Source: Brevibacterium sp. CS2
Lineage (GTDB): Bacteria > Actinomycetota > Actinomycetes > Actinomycetales > Brevibacteriaceae
Reading direction: 5' to 3'
Length of the DNA stretch: 64,000 nt
Assembly: GCF_005280295.1 (NCBI RefSeq)
Contig: NZ_CP040020.1
Coordinates: forward strand, 3,038,001 to 3,102,000
Shown: piece after piece, positions 26,330 through 34,729 of the stretch
How positions within the stretch are numbered: position 1 is the first letter of the stretch
Layout of the letters: each line of letters begins with the position of its first letter
Program-made: the position numbers and the translations under genes
The notes under the pieces: model-generated
Databases searched by the model: none
What the model saw: the letters and a program-made list of their open reading frames with translations, nothing else
Told to the model about the DNA's origin: nothing

Positions 26330-26460
26330 CGGGTGCCCCGCGTGGCGGTAGGTGAGGACATCGGCCGGTCGCTCCTTCGCTGGGTCGGGTCGTGGGCGGT
26401 CTCCCACGAGGACTCCGACCAGTGTATCCGCCCGTGCCGGTGCCGCCGGACGGGCGCGCG

Positions 26461-29400
26461 TCAGCTCGCCTGGTGAATTCGCTGGGAGATCACACGGGAG
26501 ATGCCGTCGCCGGACATCGTCACGCCGTAGAGGGCGTCGGCGATCTCCATCGTCCGCTTCTGGTGGGTGATGACGATGAGCTGCGAGGACTCGCGCAGCT
26601 CGCGGAACACGGTGAGGAGGCGGGACAGGTTGACGTCGTCGAGGGCGGCCTCGACCTCGTCCATGACGTAGAACGGGCTGGGCCGGGCCTTGAAGATCGC
26701 GACGAGCATCGCGACCGCGACGAGCGAGCGCTCCCCGCCCGACAGCAGGGAGAGCCGCTTGACCTTCTTGCCGGCCGGGCGGGCGTGGACCTCGACGCCG
26801 GTGGCGAGCATGTCCTCGGGATCGGTGAGGGTGAGCGAGCCCTCGCCCCCGGGGAACAGGCGGGTGAAGATGTCGGCGAACTCCCGCTGGGTGTCCGCGA
26901 AGGCGGCGGCGAACACCTCTTTGACGTGGTCGTCGACCTCGCGCACGAGTCCCATGAGGTCGCGGCGGCTCGTCTCGATGTCGTTGATCTGCTTCTCGAG
27001 GAAGTCGTGGCGCTCGGTGAGCGCGGCGTACTCCTCGAGCGCGAGCGGATTGACCGCGCCGATCGACTTGAGCGTCCGCTCCGCCGCGGCGTGGGCCTTC
27101 TCCACCGCGGCGCGGACGAACGGCTCCGGCGCGTCCTCCTCCGCCGGTCCGGGCACCGGCAGGTGGGGGCCGAACTGCTCGACGAGGTGGTCGGCGGACA
27201 GGCCGATCTCCGCCTGGGCGCGGCGGGTGAGCTCGTCGAGGTGGATGACGTGACGCTCCCGGGTGAGCTGGGCCTCGTGCTCGGCCCGGGTGAGCGCGGC
27301 GAGGTCGTCGGCCCGCTCCGTGCGGCGGGTGCGCGCCTCGGCGAGCGCGGATTCGAGCCCGCCGCGGTGGGCGCGGGAGGCGGCGAGCTCCTCCTCGGCC
27401 CCGGATTCGAGCGCGCTGAGGTGGGTGGCGAGGGCCGCGGCGACGCGGGCGAGCTCGCCGGCGCTGTCGGCCTGGGCGCGGCGGCGGGCAGCGGCGCGCG
27501 CGGCCTGCTCCCGGGCGGCTTCCTCGGTCTCGGCCTGGCGGCGCAGCGCGGCGACCCGGTCGGTGAGGAAGCCGGCCCGGTCCTCGATCGAGCGCAGCGC
27601 GATCCGCGCCTCCATGACCTCCTCGCCGAGCCGGCGGGCGGTCGCGGCGAGGGCGTCGCGCTCCTCGGTGTCGGGTTCGGCGTCGACGGTCTCGGAGTTC
27701 TCCGCGAGCGCTGCGTCGGCGGCCTCGAGCGCGGTGCGGGCGGCTTCGGCCTCCGCACCGAGGCGCTCGCGGGAGGCCGCGAGCTCGCTCAGCCGGGTGT
27801 CGAGCGCGTCGAGGGCGGCGGCGGCACGAGACAGCTCCTCGCCGGCGGTGACGATGCGGGCATCGGATTCGTGGAGGGCGCCGAGCGCGGCCTCGACGGC
27901 GACCCGGGCCCGCTCCTGCTCCGGGGCGAGGGCGGCGAGCGCGGCGGCGAGCTCCTCCCGGCGGGACCGCAGCCCGGCCATGAGCTCCTCGGTCTCCGCG
28001 AGCGCGGCGCGGGTGGCGATCCGGGCGGCCTCCGCGGAACCGGCCCGGCGGATGCCGCAGGCGCTGACGACCTCACCGGCCGGGGTGACGGACACGGTCT
28101 GCGGGTCCACGCCCAGGGCGGCGACCGCGGCGGTGAGGTCCGGGGCGGTCGTGACACCGGCGAGTGCGGTGTCGAGGAGGGCGGCGAGGCCGGGGTCCGG
28201 GGTGGTGACGAGTCCGCGCAGCGGGCGTGACCCCGCGGCCGAGGCGGCGGCCGGGGAGGCCGCGGGCGCGGAGGCATCGGGCGCGGAGCGGGCCGGGGCA
28301 GGGGTCGGCGATGACGACGTCGACGAGGGTGTCGGGGCCGACGTGTTCGAGCACGGCGAGGGCGGCCTGCGGGTCGTCGGCGAGGATCGCCTCGGCCGCG
28401 TGGTCGAGGACGGCGGTGACCGCGGTCTCGTACCCGGCCTCGATGGTGAGGAGCTCGCCGACGGCCGCGCGCACGCCGGGGATGCCGGCGGCGAGGATGT
28501 CCGCGGTCGCGGCGGCGAGCCGGGTGCCGATCCGCAGCGCCTCGGCGCGGGCCTCGGCCTGGCCGAGCTCGGTGTCGACCTCACGGAGCTCGGCGCGCAC
28601 GGCCGCGGTGCGCTCCTCGAGCGCCGTCTGTTCGGCGAGCGCGGATTCATGGGCGGCGTCGAGCTCGCTCTCCCCGGATTCGGAGGCCTCCGCCGCGGCC
28701 TGCGCTGCGGTGAGCCGGGTGCGGGCGGCGGTGAGCCGCTCGGTGAGGTCGGTCTCCGCGGTGTCGAGGGCGGTCAGCCCGGTCTGCGCGTCGGTGAGCG
28801 TCTTGTGGGCGACCTCGCGGGAGCTCTGCAGGTCGGCCCGGGAGCGCAGCTGGGCGGAGATCCGGGCGCGCTGCGCGGTGAGGGCGGTTTCGGCCTCGGT
28901 GAGCCGGGCCTGGGTCTCCTCGCGGCGCTCGGTGAGGGTGGTCAGCGTTCCGGTGCGGTCCTCGACCTCGCCGCGCACCTCGTCGAGTTCGGCGGCGTAG
29001 CGCTCGGCGCGTTCGCGCAGCGCGGCCGGGGTCTCACCGGTGCGCTCCGGCGGGGCCTGCTGGAGGTAGTGGACGCGGTCGCCGGCCCGTTCGGCGAGGG
29101 CGGCGGCGCGGGCGGCCAGGGTGCCGGCGGTGCGGAGCCGACGACGGATCTCCTCGGTGCCGGATTCGTGCCCGGTGATCTCCGATTCGAGCTCCGCGAT
29201 CCGGGCATCCAGCCCGGCGAGCTCGGCCTCGAGGGCGGCGGTGCGCTCCGGGGCGCTCTCGGGGCCGGCCGCGGAGGCGAGCCGCGCCTGGGCCTGGACG
29301 ATGTCGTCGGCGAGCAGGCGGGCGGCGGTGTCGCGCAGGGTCGCCTGGACGACGGCGGCGCGCTTGGCGGCCTTCGCCTGCCGTCCGAGCGGTCCAAGCT

Positions 29401-30001
29401 GGCGGGCGAGCTCGGCGCGGAGGTCGGAGAGACGGTCGAGGTTGGTCTGCAGGCCGGTGAGCTTGCGCAGGGCTTTGTCCTTGCGGCGGCGGTGCTTGAG
29501 GACGCCGGCGGCCTCCTCGATGAAGCCGCGCCGCTCGAGCGGGTCGGCGTGGAGGATCTGGTCGAGGCGCCCCTGCCCGACGATGACGTGCATCTCCTTG
29601 CCGAGCCCGGAGTCGTTGAGGAGCTCCTGGATGTCGAGCAGGCGGGCCGGGGCGCCGTTGACGGCGTACTCGCTGCCGCCGGTGCGGAACAGCGTGCGGG
29701 AGATCGTCACCTCGGTGTACTCGATCGGGATCGCCCCGTCGGTGTTGTCGATCGTCAGGCTGACCTCGGCGCGGCCGAGCGCCTGGCGCTGCGAGGTCCC
29801 GGCGAAGATCACGTCGTCCATCTTGCCGCCGCGCAGGTTCTTCGCCCCCTGCTCCCCCATCACCCAGGCGAGCGCGTCGACGACGTTCGACTTGCCCGAG
29901 CCGTTCGGGCCGACGACGCAGGTGATCCCGGGCTCGAGGTCGATGCGCGTGGCGGACGCGAAGGACTTGAAGCCGCGCAGGGACAGGGACTTGAGGTACA
30001 T
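26461..30001 (-). pseudogene. smc: Chromosome partition protein SMC, frameshifted at the hinge
   Basis: The N-terminal half reads from 30001: [15 protein letters not shown], Walker [15 protein letters not shown], first coiled coil and hinge start ([17 protein letters not shown]) up to DVVIADP. The second half, with hinge end, second coiled coil, signature LLSGGERSLVAVAML and Walker B YVMDEVEAALDD, is in the next frame to 26461. Removing one C from the CCCC at 28301-28304 rejoins them as [13 protein letters not shown], giving a protein of about 1180 residues, normal for SMC. SMC with ScpAB compacts and separates chromosomes. An assembly error is likelier than loss. Confidence 0.88.
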
Positions 30002-30008
30002 GGTGGCC

Positions 30009-30086
30009 TCAGCCTATCCGGGCCCGGCGCGGGGGCCGCGGGTGTGCGGGGCAGATGTGGCTCGACCGGCCGCCGACGGTCGGACG
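30009..30086 (-). pseudogene. mutM: mutM 3' tail remnant, copy 1 (next to smc)
   Basis: Reads RPTVGGRSSHICPAH and then [10 protein letters not shown] before a stop, 7 bases upstream of the smc start. This is the last part of the MutM zinc finger; the second cysteine pair is spoiled (CPAC became CPAH), as expected for an unselected fossil. Its place directly before smc marks the original mutM-smc junction. Upstream similarity stops at about 30086. Confidence 0.75.
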
Positions 30087-30126
30087 CTCCCACCGGTCAG
30101 CAGGCACAGCGGCGGCTCTCCTGACA

Positions 30127-31368
30127 TCATGTCGTGCCTGCGGCGGCAGCGACAGCACCCAAGCGGGTCTCGATCGATTCAGCCATCACGGTGATCTCGC
30201 GTTCCCGGATCCCGTTCGAACGCGCAGCCTCTCTCCAGACCGCCAGTGCCGCGGAGACGGCACGGATCCGCTCACGCGCCTGATCGACCGTCAGGCTGCA
30301 CTCCTGCGCCAGTGCGAGCAGGGCCTCGGCTTCATCGGGAAGCGCCTCGGCACCCATGATCGAGGTGGCGCGCGTTCGCCATGGGTCAGGGCTCGGGTTG
30401 ACGTCGAACGCGGGGCTGAGCGTCCAGAATCCTCGGTCGGCGAGGAACCCGTGATTGCGCAGGTGATCGTCGGTGTTTCCCAGGGCGACGCCGGCGACTG
30501 CGCGATCGAAGAGCTCGTGATGGTCTGTCGAGAGGGAACGCGAGAGATCCCTCATGGCTCCCGCGATCTCGCCATAGTCGCGGTGGTCGCCGTCGGATGC
30601 ACCGAGCGCCGACATCGCACTGATGTAGCCGACGCGGTGCCCACGGGACGTGCGGTCGAACCGTCTCAGGAGGAGCACGCTGCGCTCTCCTACTCGGGTG
30701 AGCCGTCGATCGGGTGTCCTGATCCCCGCGGCTTCCAGCAGGTCCAAGGCCGTCGCCTCCCAGGCCATGACGTCCCACTGGTCGCTGCCGTGCGGGAACT
30801 TAGCGATCGCCAGCGCGCCGTCCTCGAGGCGCACCGAGGCCTTGGGGCGGGCCCCGCCCAGCCCGGTCGTCCCCGTGTCGAGCAGCTGCTTCACTGCGGC
30901 AGCGGGGTCCTCGTCCGAGGTGAGCTCGTCGGAGGCGCGCAGCAGCTCCGGGAGCGAGACCAGCTGCGGCACGTGAGACGGCTCGCCGAGGAACTCCGTG
31001 CCGCCTGCGAGCCGATACCGCAGGGCTCCCTGGCGCGTGTCGTCGCTGACACCCAGGAGGAAGTCGAGGTCATCGAGTCGGCGCGGCGCTCGGTGTGCCT
31101 CACGGGCCCGGACGCGCTCCGCCTTCTCGATGAGGTTCCGCCCCCAGCGGTCGGGAGCACTGTCCGCGAAGGCTCGCACCAGCCCGGACTGGTGCTGCGC
31201 GCCCGCCGTCACCGGCAGGGCCGGGTCGATGCTGCTGCCGCCCCCCGCCAGATAGCCCGGGTCGTAGAGGAACGTGGTGGAGATCCGGCCGCGCCGTCTG
31301 CTGAAGTGCGCCTGGCCCACCAGGACGGGCTCCCCCGCCCGATCGACGAAGATCTCGACGGTGGTCAT
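30127..31368 (-). CDS. hipA: HipA-type serine/threonine kinase toxin
   Basis: 413 residues from ATG 31368. HipA N-terminal subdomain (FLYDPGYLAGGGSSIDPAL, then VRAFADSAPDRWGRNLIEKAE) followed by the kinase domain with ASVRLEDGALAIAKFP, RRFDRTSRGHRVGYIS, the catalytic loop GNTDDHLRNHGFL and the metal motif AFDVNPSP. HipA kinases stop growth by phosphorylating an aminoacyl-tRNA synthetase (GltX in E. coli). The start overlaps the hipB stop (ATGA). All catalytic residues are present. Part of the first island module. Confidence 0.9.
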   Translation of the reverse strand: MTTVEIFVDRAGEPVLVGQAHFSRRRGRISTTFLYDPGYLAGGGSSIDPALPVTAGAQHQSGLVRAFADSAPDRWGRNLIEKAERVRAREAHRAPRRLDDLDFLLGVSDDTRQGALRYRLAGGTEFLGEPSHVPQLVSLPELLRASDELTSDEDPAAAVKQLLDTGTTGLGGARPKASVRLEDGALAIAKFPHGSDQWDVMAWEATALDLLEAAGIRTPDRRLTRVGERSVLLLRRFDRTSRGHRVGYISAMSALGASDGDHRDYGEIAGAMRDLSRSLSTDHHELFDRAVAGVALGNTDDHLRNHGFLADRGFWTLSPAFDVNPSPDPWRTRATSIMGAEALPDEAEALLALAQECSLTVDQARERIRAVSAALAVWREAARSNGIREREITVMAESIETRLGAVAAAAGTT

Positions 31369-31652
31369 CGCGCTCGCTTCTGCGCGAGCCTGCCGGCGCG
31401 AAGCCTGCCGATGTCGCTCTCGAGCGGGTCGACCGCATCGACGGCCTTCTCGAGCACCCCGAGGGCGCGCAGCACCTGCGCGACGTTGCCGAAGCCCACG
31501 CCTGCGTCCCCGGACTCGACCCTGCGCAGGGTATCGCGGGTGATGCCGGCGCGCTCCGCCACTTGCTGAGCGGTGAGCCCCAGCACCATGCGCCAACCGC
31601 GCACGTGCTCACCGAACTCCGCGAGCTCACGATCGATCCGATATCCGGGCAT
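31365..31652 (-). CDS. hipB: HipB-like antitoxin, XRE-family repressor
   Basis: 95 residues from ATG 31652, preceded by GGGAGGTGG at good spacing; the upstream start at 31688 is less likely. Helix-turn-helix LTAQQVAERAGITRDTLRRVE near residues 28-50. It should neutralise the HipA kinase and repress its own operon through the upstream dyads. The C-terminus ends in a basic tail, as in proteins of this family. Confidence 0.88.
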   Translation of the reverse strand: MPGYRIDRELAEFGEHVRGWRMVLGLTAQQVAERAGITRDTLRRVESGDAGVGFGNVAQVLRALGVLEKAVDAVDPLESDIGRLRAGRLAQKRAR

Positions 31653-31666
31653 GGGCCACCTCCCAT

Positions 31667-31719
31667 CTATGACGACAATAGCACGCACACCATGAAGCTA
31701 TGACGAGAATCATCGTCAT
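31667..31719. promoter_or_regulatory. Probable HipB operators
   Basis: A perfect inverted repeat ATGACGA-N6-TCGTCAT lies at 31700-31719 and a second copy of the half CTATGACGA at 31667-31675. A TATTGT -10-like hexamer for the minus strand lies between them. Spacing and symmetry fit autoregulation of hipBA. Confidence 0.6.
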
Positions 31720-31890
31720 TTCAGTCGCGGGCCGTGATGTCCGCGCCGCCGCCGGCAGCGGTGGACGACACTGCACGAGTCACTGAGGAGGGGCGCACCC
31801 TGCGCGCGCCACCTGCTGGACACCGCGTGGACGACCCTGCTGGTGGCCGACTCACCGGACGCGTCAGTGCGCCACACCCGAGCGGCGGGT

Positions 31891-32040
31891 TCAGCGTGTC
31901 CGGCGACGCGGGGGCCGCTGGCATGCGGGGCAGACGTGGGAGGAGCACCCGCCGACGGTGAGCCGGGCGATCGGGGTGCCGCAGCGCGGGCAGGGCTGAC
32001 CGGTGCGGCCGTAGACCTGGAGGCTGCGGGCGAAGTACCC
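31891..32040 (-). pseudogene. mutM: mutM 3' tail remnant, copy 2
   Basis: Reads [47 protein letters not shown] and a TGA stop at 31891. Both zinc-binding Cys pairs (CPRC, CPAC) are intact, but the rest of MutM is missing; similarity begins abruptly at GYFARS (about 32040). It resembles copy 1 (RLTVGG...RPPRR type) more than the tail of the working gene. It separates the hipAB module from the defence module. Confidence 0.85.
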
Positions 32041-32120
32041 CCATTCGACTCGTTTATGACGCTCACCAATGGCCAGTCGAGTCGTCATTCCAGTGGTGAT
32101 TCGATGGGGACTCGACTCCC
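32041..32120. repeat. Inverted CGACTCG repeats beside mutM tail copy 2
   Basis: CGACTCG (32046-32052) and CGAGTCG (32078-32084) form an inverted repeat with a 25-base spacer, and a further GACTCGACTCCC lies at 32109-32120. The array begins immediately where similarity to mutM stops. The 64 bases after it, up to 32184, show nothing further. A recombinase arm-type site or terminator is possible. Confidence 0.45.
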
Positions 32121-32184
32121 TAACGTGGGCTGGCCACACCGTCAGTGAAGCGATCGAGGGCACTGGTCCACGCCTTCGACAAGC

Positions 32185-33660
32185 TTACGCTTCGGGCGTC
32201 ACGAGCTCTGCCCTCGCCCAACGCGCAATCATCCGGAGTTGCGGATGCTCCCTCACGATCGCTCGCTGACGATCCGCGGGCAGCCCGATCTCGTGCAGGA
32301 CATTCAGGATCACCACGCCCGCCGTGACCTCGACGACGGCGACGAGCTCCTCGAACTCGTGCCTGGGGGTACGTCCCTCGTGAGCCAGGTCGTTGCGGGC
32401 CTTTACCGTCCTGCTGGCCCATCGTTCAACATCAGGAACGAGCACCGACACCGCCTCCTGGTCAGGCCGATTGACAAGAGCCTCCAGCCGGTCGCGGAGA
32501 GTCATGTCGTTGCGGATCGCGGACTTGAGCCACTCCCGCTGATCCTCCGGAGCGACCTCAAGCATCGCCTCGCGCATCTTCTTGTACTCAGCATTCGGCA
32601 TCGGGCGCTCTTCGATTCCCAGCGCCCGATGGAGGGCTTCGGCAGCGCCGACCGCCATGAGAAGACGACTCTGGACGTACTGCGCTGGCGCGTACCGCAG
32701 CGCCAAGATCAGGTCCGTCGAGGCCCGGAGGCGATCACGCACCGCACACCATCGCGGGACGATCTCCTGGAAGGGGATGTCACTGCAGGTGAAGAACACT
32801 CTGTGGTGCTCGATGGCCTTTGCATCCCGCTCCCCCACTGCGGCGGGCGAGTAGAGCACCTCGACATAACGCTCCATCGGATGCCGTTCGGCCCCCGGCC
32901 CGTCTCCCGTCAGTTTCAGCCGCAGCCAGATCACCCCGGCAGCACGATGGGTCGCGAGCGAGATCAGGTCCTGCAGAGACTTCGCGGACGCGAGCGCTTC
33001 CTCGAAGGAGCACGCGTCCGGCGGAGCGACCTGCAGGAAGACCGTGTCACGGATCCGCGCTGTCGTCCTCCCGCGAAGCTCGTCGACGTACGGAGGATTG
33101 CGAAGATGCTCAAGTGAGTACTCGGTGCCGTCGACCAGGACCGACGTCGACTCCAGCGGCTTCGCGCAGATCGAGCCACTGCCATCGAACGGCGTCCCGC
33201 CTGGGCCGCCGATCGACGACGAGAAGACCCCGTCTGCCGCCCAGCGGCCGAGATCCTCGACGGAGATCTGAAGTCCTTCGAATAGTGCAGCTTCCGCGTT
33301 CGCCGCGTGGACGCCGATCAGCGCGGATTGAGCCGAAACCACCTGCTTGTCGGGGCTCTTCACCCGCGCGCCGAAGCTTCGGTGCGTGCTCGTCGGGATG
33401 CACCCAAGGAGGGTGATCTCCCTCTTCTCAGCGACGCCCTGTATCACGTCCCACGACCGTGTGCCTTCATGCACATGCGTAACGCCGGGTCGGGGAGACG
33501 TCATGACCCGGTCCTCGAAGGTGCCGATCAACGTCAGCTCCGCACCGCCGTCGCGGACGTATCGCAGAACGCCCGGGACACGGTAATCCGGCGCATCGGG
33601 CAACCACCACAGCCCAGACCACTCGTGGGAATCGACCAGATGCAGCGGCTCGGTCGGCAT
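32185..33660 (-). CDS. ApeA-like HEPN-domain protein, probable abortive-infection RNase
   Basis: 491 residues from ATG 33660 (preceded by AGGGGG). The N-terminal ~300 residues follow the ApeA-type pattern: EWSGLWWLPD...VPGVLRYVRDGGAELTLIGTF. The C-terminal ~150 residues are helical with a HEPN RNase motif RNDLAH (Arg422-His427, the Rx4H form). ApeA proteins protect against phage, probably by cutting RNA on infection. It lies at the edge of the defence module with a short intergenic gap to the next gene. Similarity is judged by eye; the N-terminal match is moderate. Confidence 0.65.
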   Translation of the reverse strand: MPTEPLHLVDSHEWSGLWWLPDAPDYRVPGVLRYVRDGGAELTLIGTFEDRVMTSPRPGVTHVHEGTRSWDVIQGVAEKREITLLGCIPTSTHRSFGARVKSPDKQVVSAQSALIGVHAANAEAALFEGLQISVEDLGRWAADGVFSSSIGGPGGTPFDGSGSICAKPLESTSVLVDGTEYSLEHLRNPPYVDELRGRTTARIRDTVFLQVAPPDACSFEEALASAKSLQDLISLATHRAAGVIWLRLKLTGDGPGAERHPMERYVEVLYSPAAVGERDAKAIEHHRVFFTCSDIPFQEIVPRWCAVRDRLRASTDLILALRYAPAQYVQSRLLMAVGAAEALHRALGIEERPMPNAEYKKMREAMLEVAPEDQREWLKSAIRNDMTLRDRLEALVNRPDQEAVSVLVPDVERWASRTVKARNDLAHEGRTPRHEFEELVAVVEVTAGVVILNVLHEIGLPADRQRAIVREHPQLRMIARWARAELVTPEA

Positions 33661-33740
33661 ATGCGTCCCCCTACAAGACTGATGCCCCGGGAGTCCGGGC
33701 CAGGAGGTCCGAATAGTCACCGGGGCGTACGCCTTTGATT

Positions 33741-34145
33741 CTAGCAGTGCCGGCTGCTCAGCCCGCCTGGCGAGACTTCACGAAGATCCCCCTGTAGGCA
33801 CCCCTCGGCCTCCCCGCCGACCTGACGTCTCGTCCGCTTCGCCTCCTTCTCTGCAAGATGATCGAGAAGCACCTTACGCAGAGCGATCTTCTGGTCGCGT
33901 GTCAGCGGCTGCGCGGTGGCTCGGATCCTTCGAACATGCTCCTCCCGAGCCGCGTGACCGAATACCTCGTCGAGCTCCGAGACCCGGACCCAAGCCCTAA
34001 CCGTGTGCCGGCCATCGCGAGCCGTCGACCCTTCTATGCGCGCCGTCAGAACCCCAGCCTTGATCCGCCGGCGAATGGCCTGCGGGCTGCACGACTCGCG
34101 CTCTGCCGCCGCGGCGATGTCGATCCACTCGTCTTCTGACCCCAT
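33741..34145 (-). CDS. Small DNA-binding-like protein (shared with the mercury module)
   Basis: 134 residues. N-terminal part EWIDIAAAAERESCSPQAIRR looks like the first helices of an excisionase/MerR-type winged helix, followed by a strand pair DGRHTVRAWVRVSELDEVFG and a helical C-terminus with EEHVRRIRATAQPLTRDQ. A homologue with the same order of blocks lies at 41473-41812 in the mercury module. No other genes are shared, so the protein may act on the elements themselves, for example in recombination, rather than in defence. Function unproven. Confidence 0.6.
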   Translation of the reverse strand: MGSEDEWIDIAAAAERESCSPQAIRRRIKAGVLTARIEGSTARDGRHTVRAWVRVSELDEVFGHAAREEHVRRIRATAQPLTRDQKIALRKVLLDHLAEKEAKRTRRQVGGEAEGCLQGDLREVSPGGLSSRHC

Positions 34146-34213
34146 GCCCTACTCGCTCCTTCGCATTGCCCGGAGCCTGACTCGAACGCGATCATCCCCG
34201 GACCATCGGATGT

Positions 34214-34239
34214 GACTCATAGTCCGTGGACTCATTGTC
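34214..34239 (+). promoter_or_regulatory. C-box operator pair of a restriction controller protein
   Basis: Two boxes, GACTCATAGTC (34214-34224) and GACTCATTGTC (34229-34239), are separated by CGTG, the classic layout of controller (C) protein operators with GACT/AGTC half-sites. They end 22 bases before the C-protein start. In known systems the upstream box activates and the downstream box represses. Confidence 0.8.
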
Positions 34240-34261
34240 ATCGTAGCGAAACCGTTGAGAT

Positions 34262-34486
34262 ATGAGGGAGTCCGCGCACCGCATCGCATTCGGCGAGCAT
34301 CTCCGCGAACTCCGTCAGGAGCGAGGCTGGGCGTCTCAAGAGGCCTTCGCCCACCACGTCAGTCTCGACCGCACCTACATAAGCGGCTTGGAGCGTGGCC
34401 GCCGCAACCCAACGCTCGACATCATCGTCAAGCTCGCCCACGGGCTCGATGTCTCCCCCGCGGAGCTCCTCGCGACGGTCAACTAG
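34262..34486 (+). CDS. Restriction-modification controller (C) protein, XRE family
   Basis: 74 residues, one helix-turn-helix domain: GEHLRELRQERGWASQEAF, then HHVSLDRTYISGLERGRRNP and a helical end. The DRTYISxxERGxRNP block is the C-protein hallmark. It should bind the two C-boxes directly upstream and time expression of a restriction gene. It is the only plus-strand gene of the defence module; the methyltransferase, helicase and nuclease genes are on the other strand and end 240 bases away. Confidence 0.88.
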   Translation: MRESAHRIAFGEHLRELRQERGWASQEAFAHHVSLDRTYISGLERGRRNPTLDIIVKLAHGLDVSPAELLATVN

Positions 34487-34488
34487 CT

Positions 34489-34686
34489 AGCACTCCCCCG
34501 AAGTGGCGCGATCTCGCGTATACGTGTGAGCCGCCCCTTCCTGGGTCACGAAGTGAGGCGCTGGAATGGCTATCAGCCGAGAACCTTGACGGTCTCGGCG
34601 CTCCACTCCTCCTCCAGCGCGAGATCAGAGACGTCCTCGCGGATGCGACACGGCGCGCCGCTACTTCCTGGAAGACCGAATACTGA
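34489..34686 (+). pseudogene. Possible remnant of a gene downstream of the C protein
   Basis: An open frame without any start codon reads like real protein, for example SEALEWLSAENLDGLGAPLL and REIRDVLADATRRAATSW, and stops at 34686. It directly follows the C-protein gene, where a restriction endonuclease gene is normally found, so it may be its leftover 3' end. No family recognised. Confidence 0.3.
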
Positions 34687-34701
34687 CTGGGCTAGTCAGT
34701 A
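34681..34701 (+). terminator. Hairpin after the C-protein region
   Basis: Perfect 8-bp arms TACTGACT and AGTCAGTA with a 5-base loop (GGGCT). It lies between the plus-strand C-protein transcript and the convergent GIY-YIG gene, where a terminator is expected. It also contains GACT/AGTC half-sites like those of the C-boxes, so a binding site is an alternative. Confidence 0.55.
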
Positions 34702-34729
34702 CATTCCCTCGGGTGGTTGTCACGAGCCG

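Noticed and set aside
26461..30001. Programmed frameshift in smc (and in xerC)
   Set aside because: The shift would need +1 slippage at plain C-rich codons with no stimulating element, and neither family is known for it. A one-base insertion is simpler.
30009..32040. mutM tails as independent small zinc-finger genes
   Set aside because: They have no ribosome-binding site or own start in family sequence, begin abruptly inside the MutM domain, and one has lost a zinc ligand. They are better read as gene ends left by insertion.
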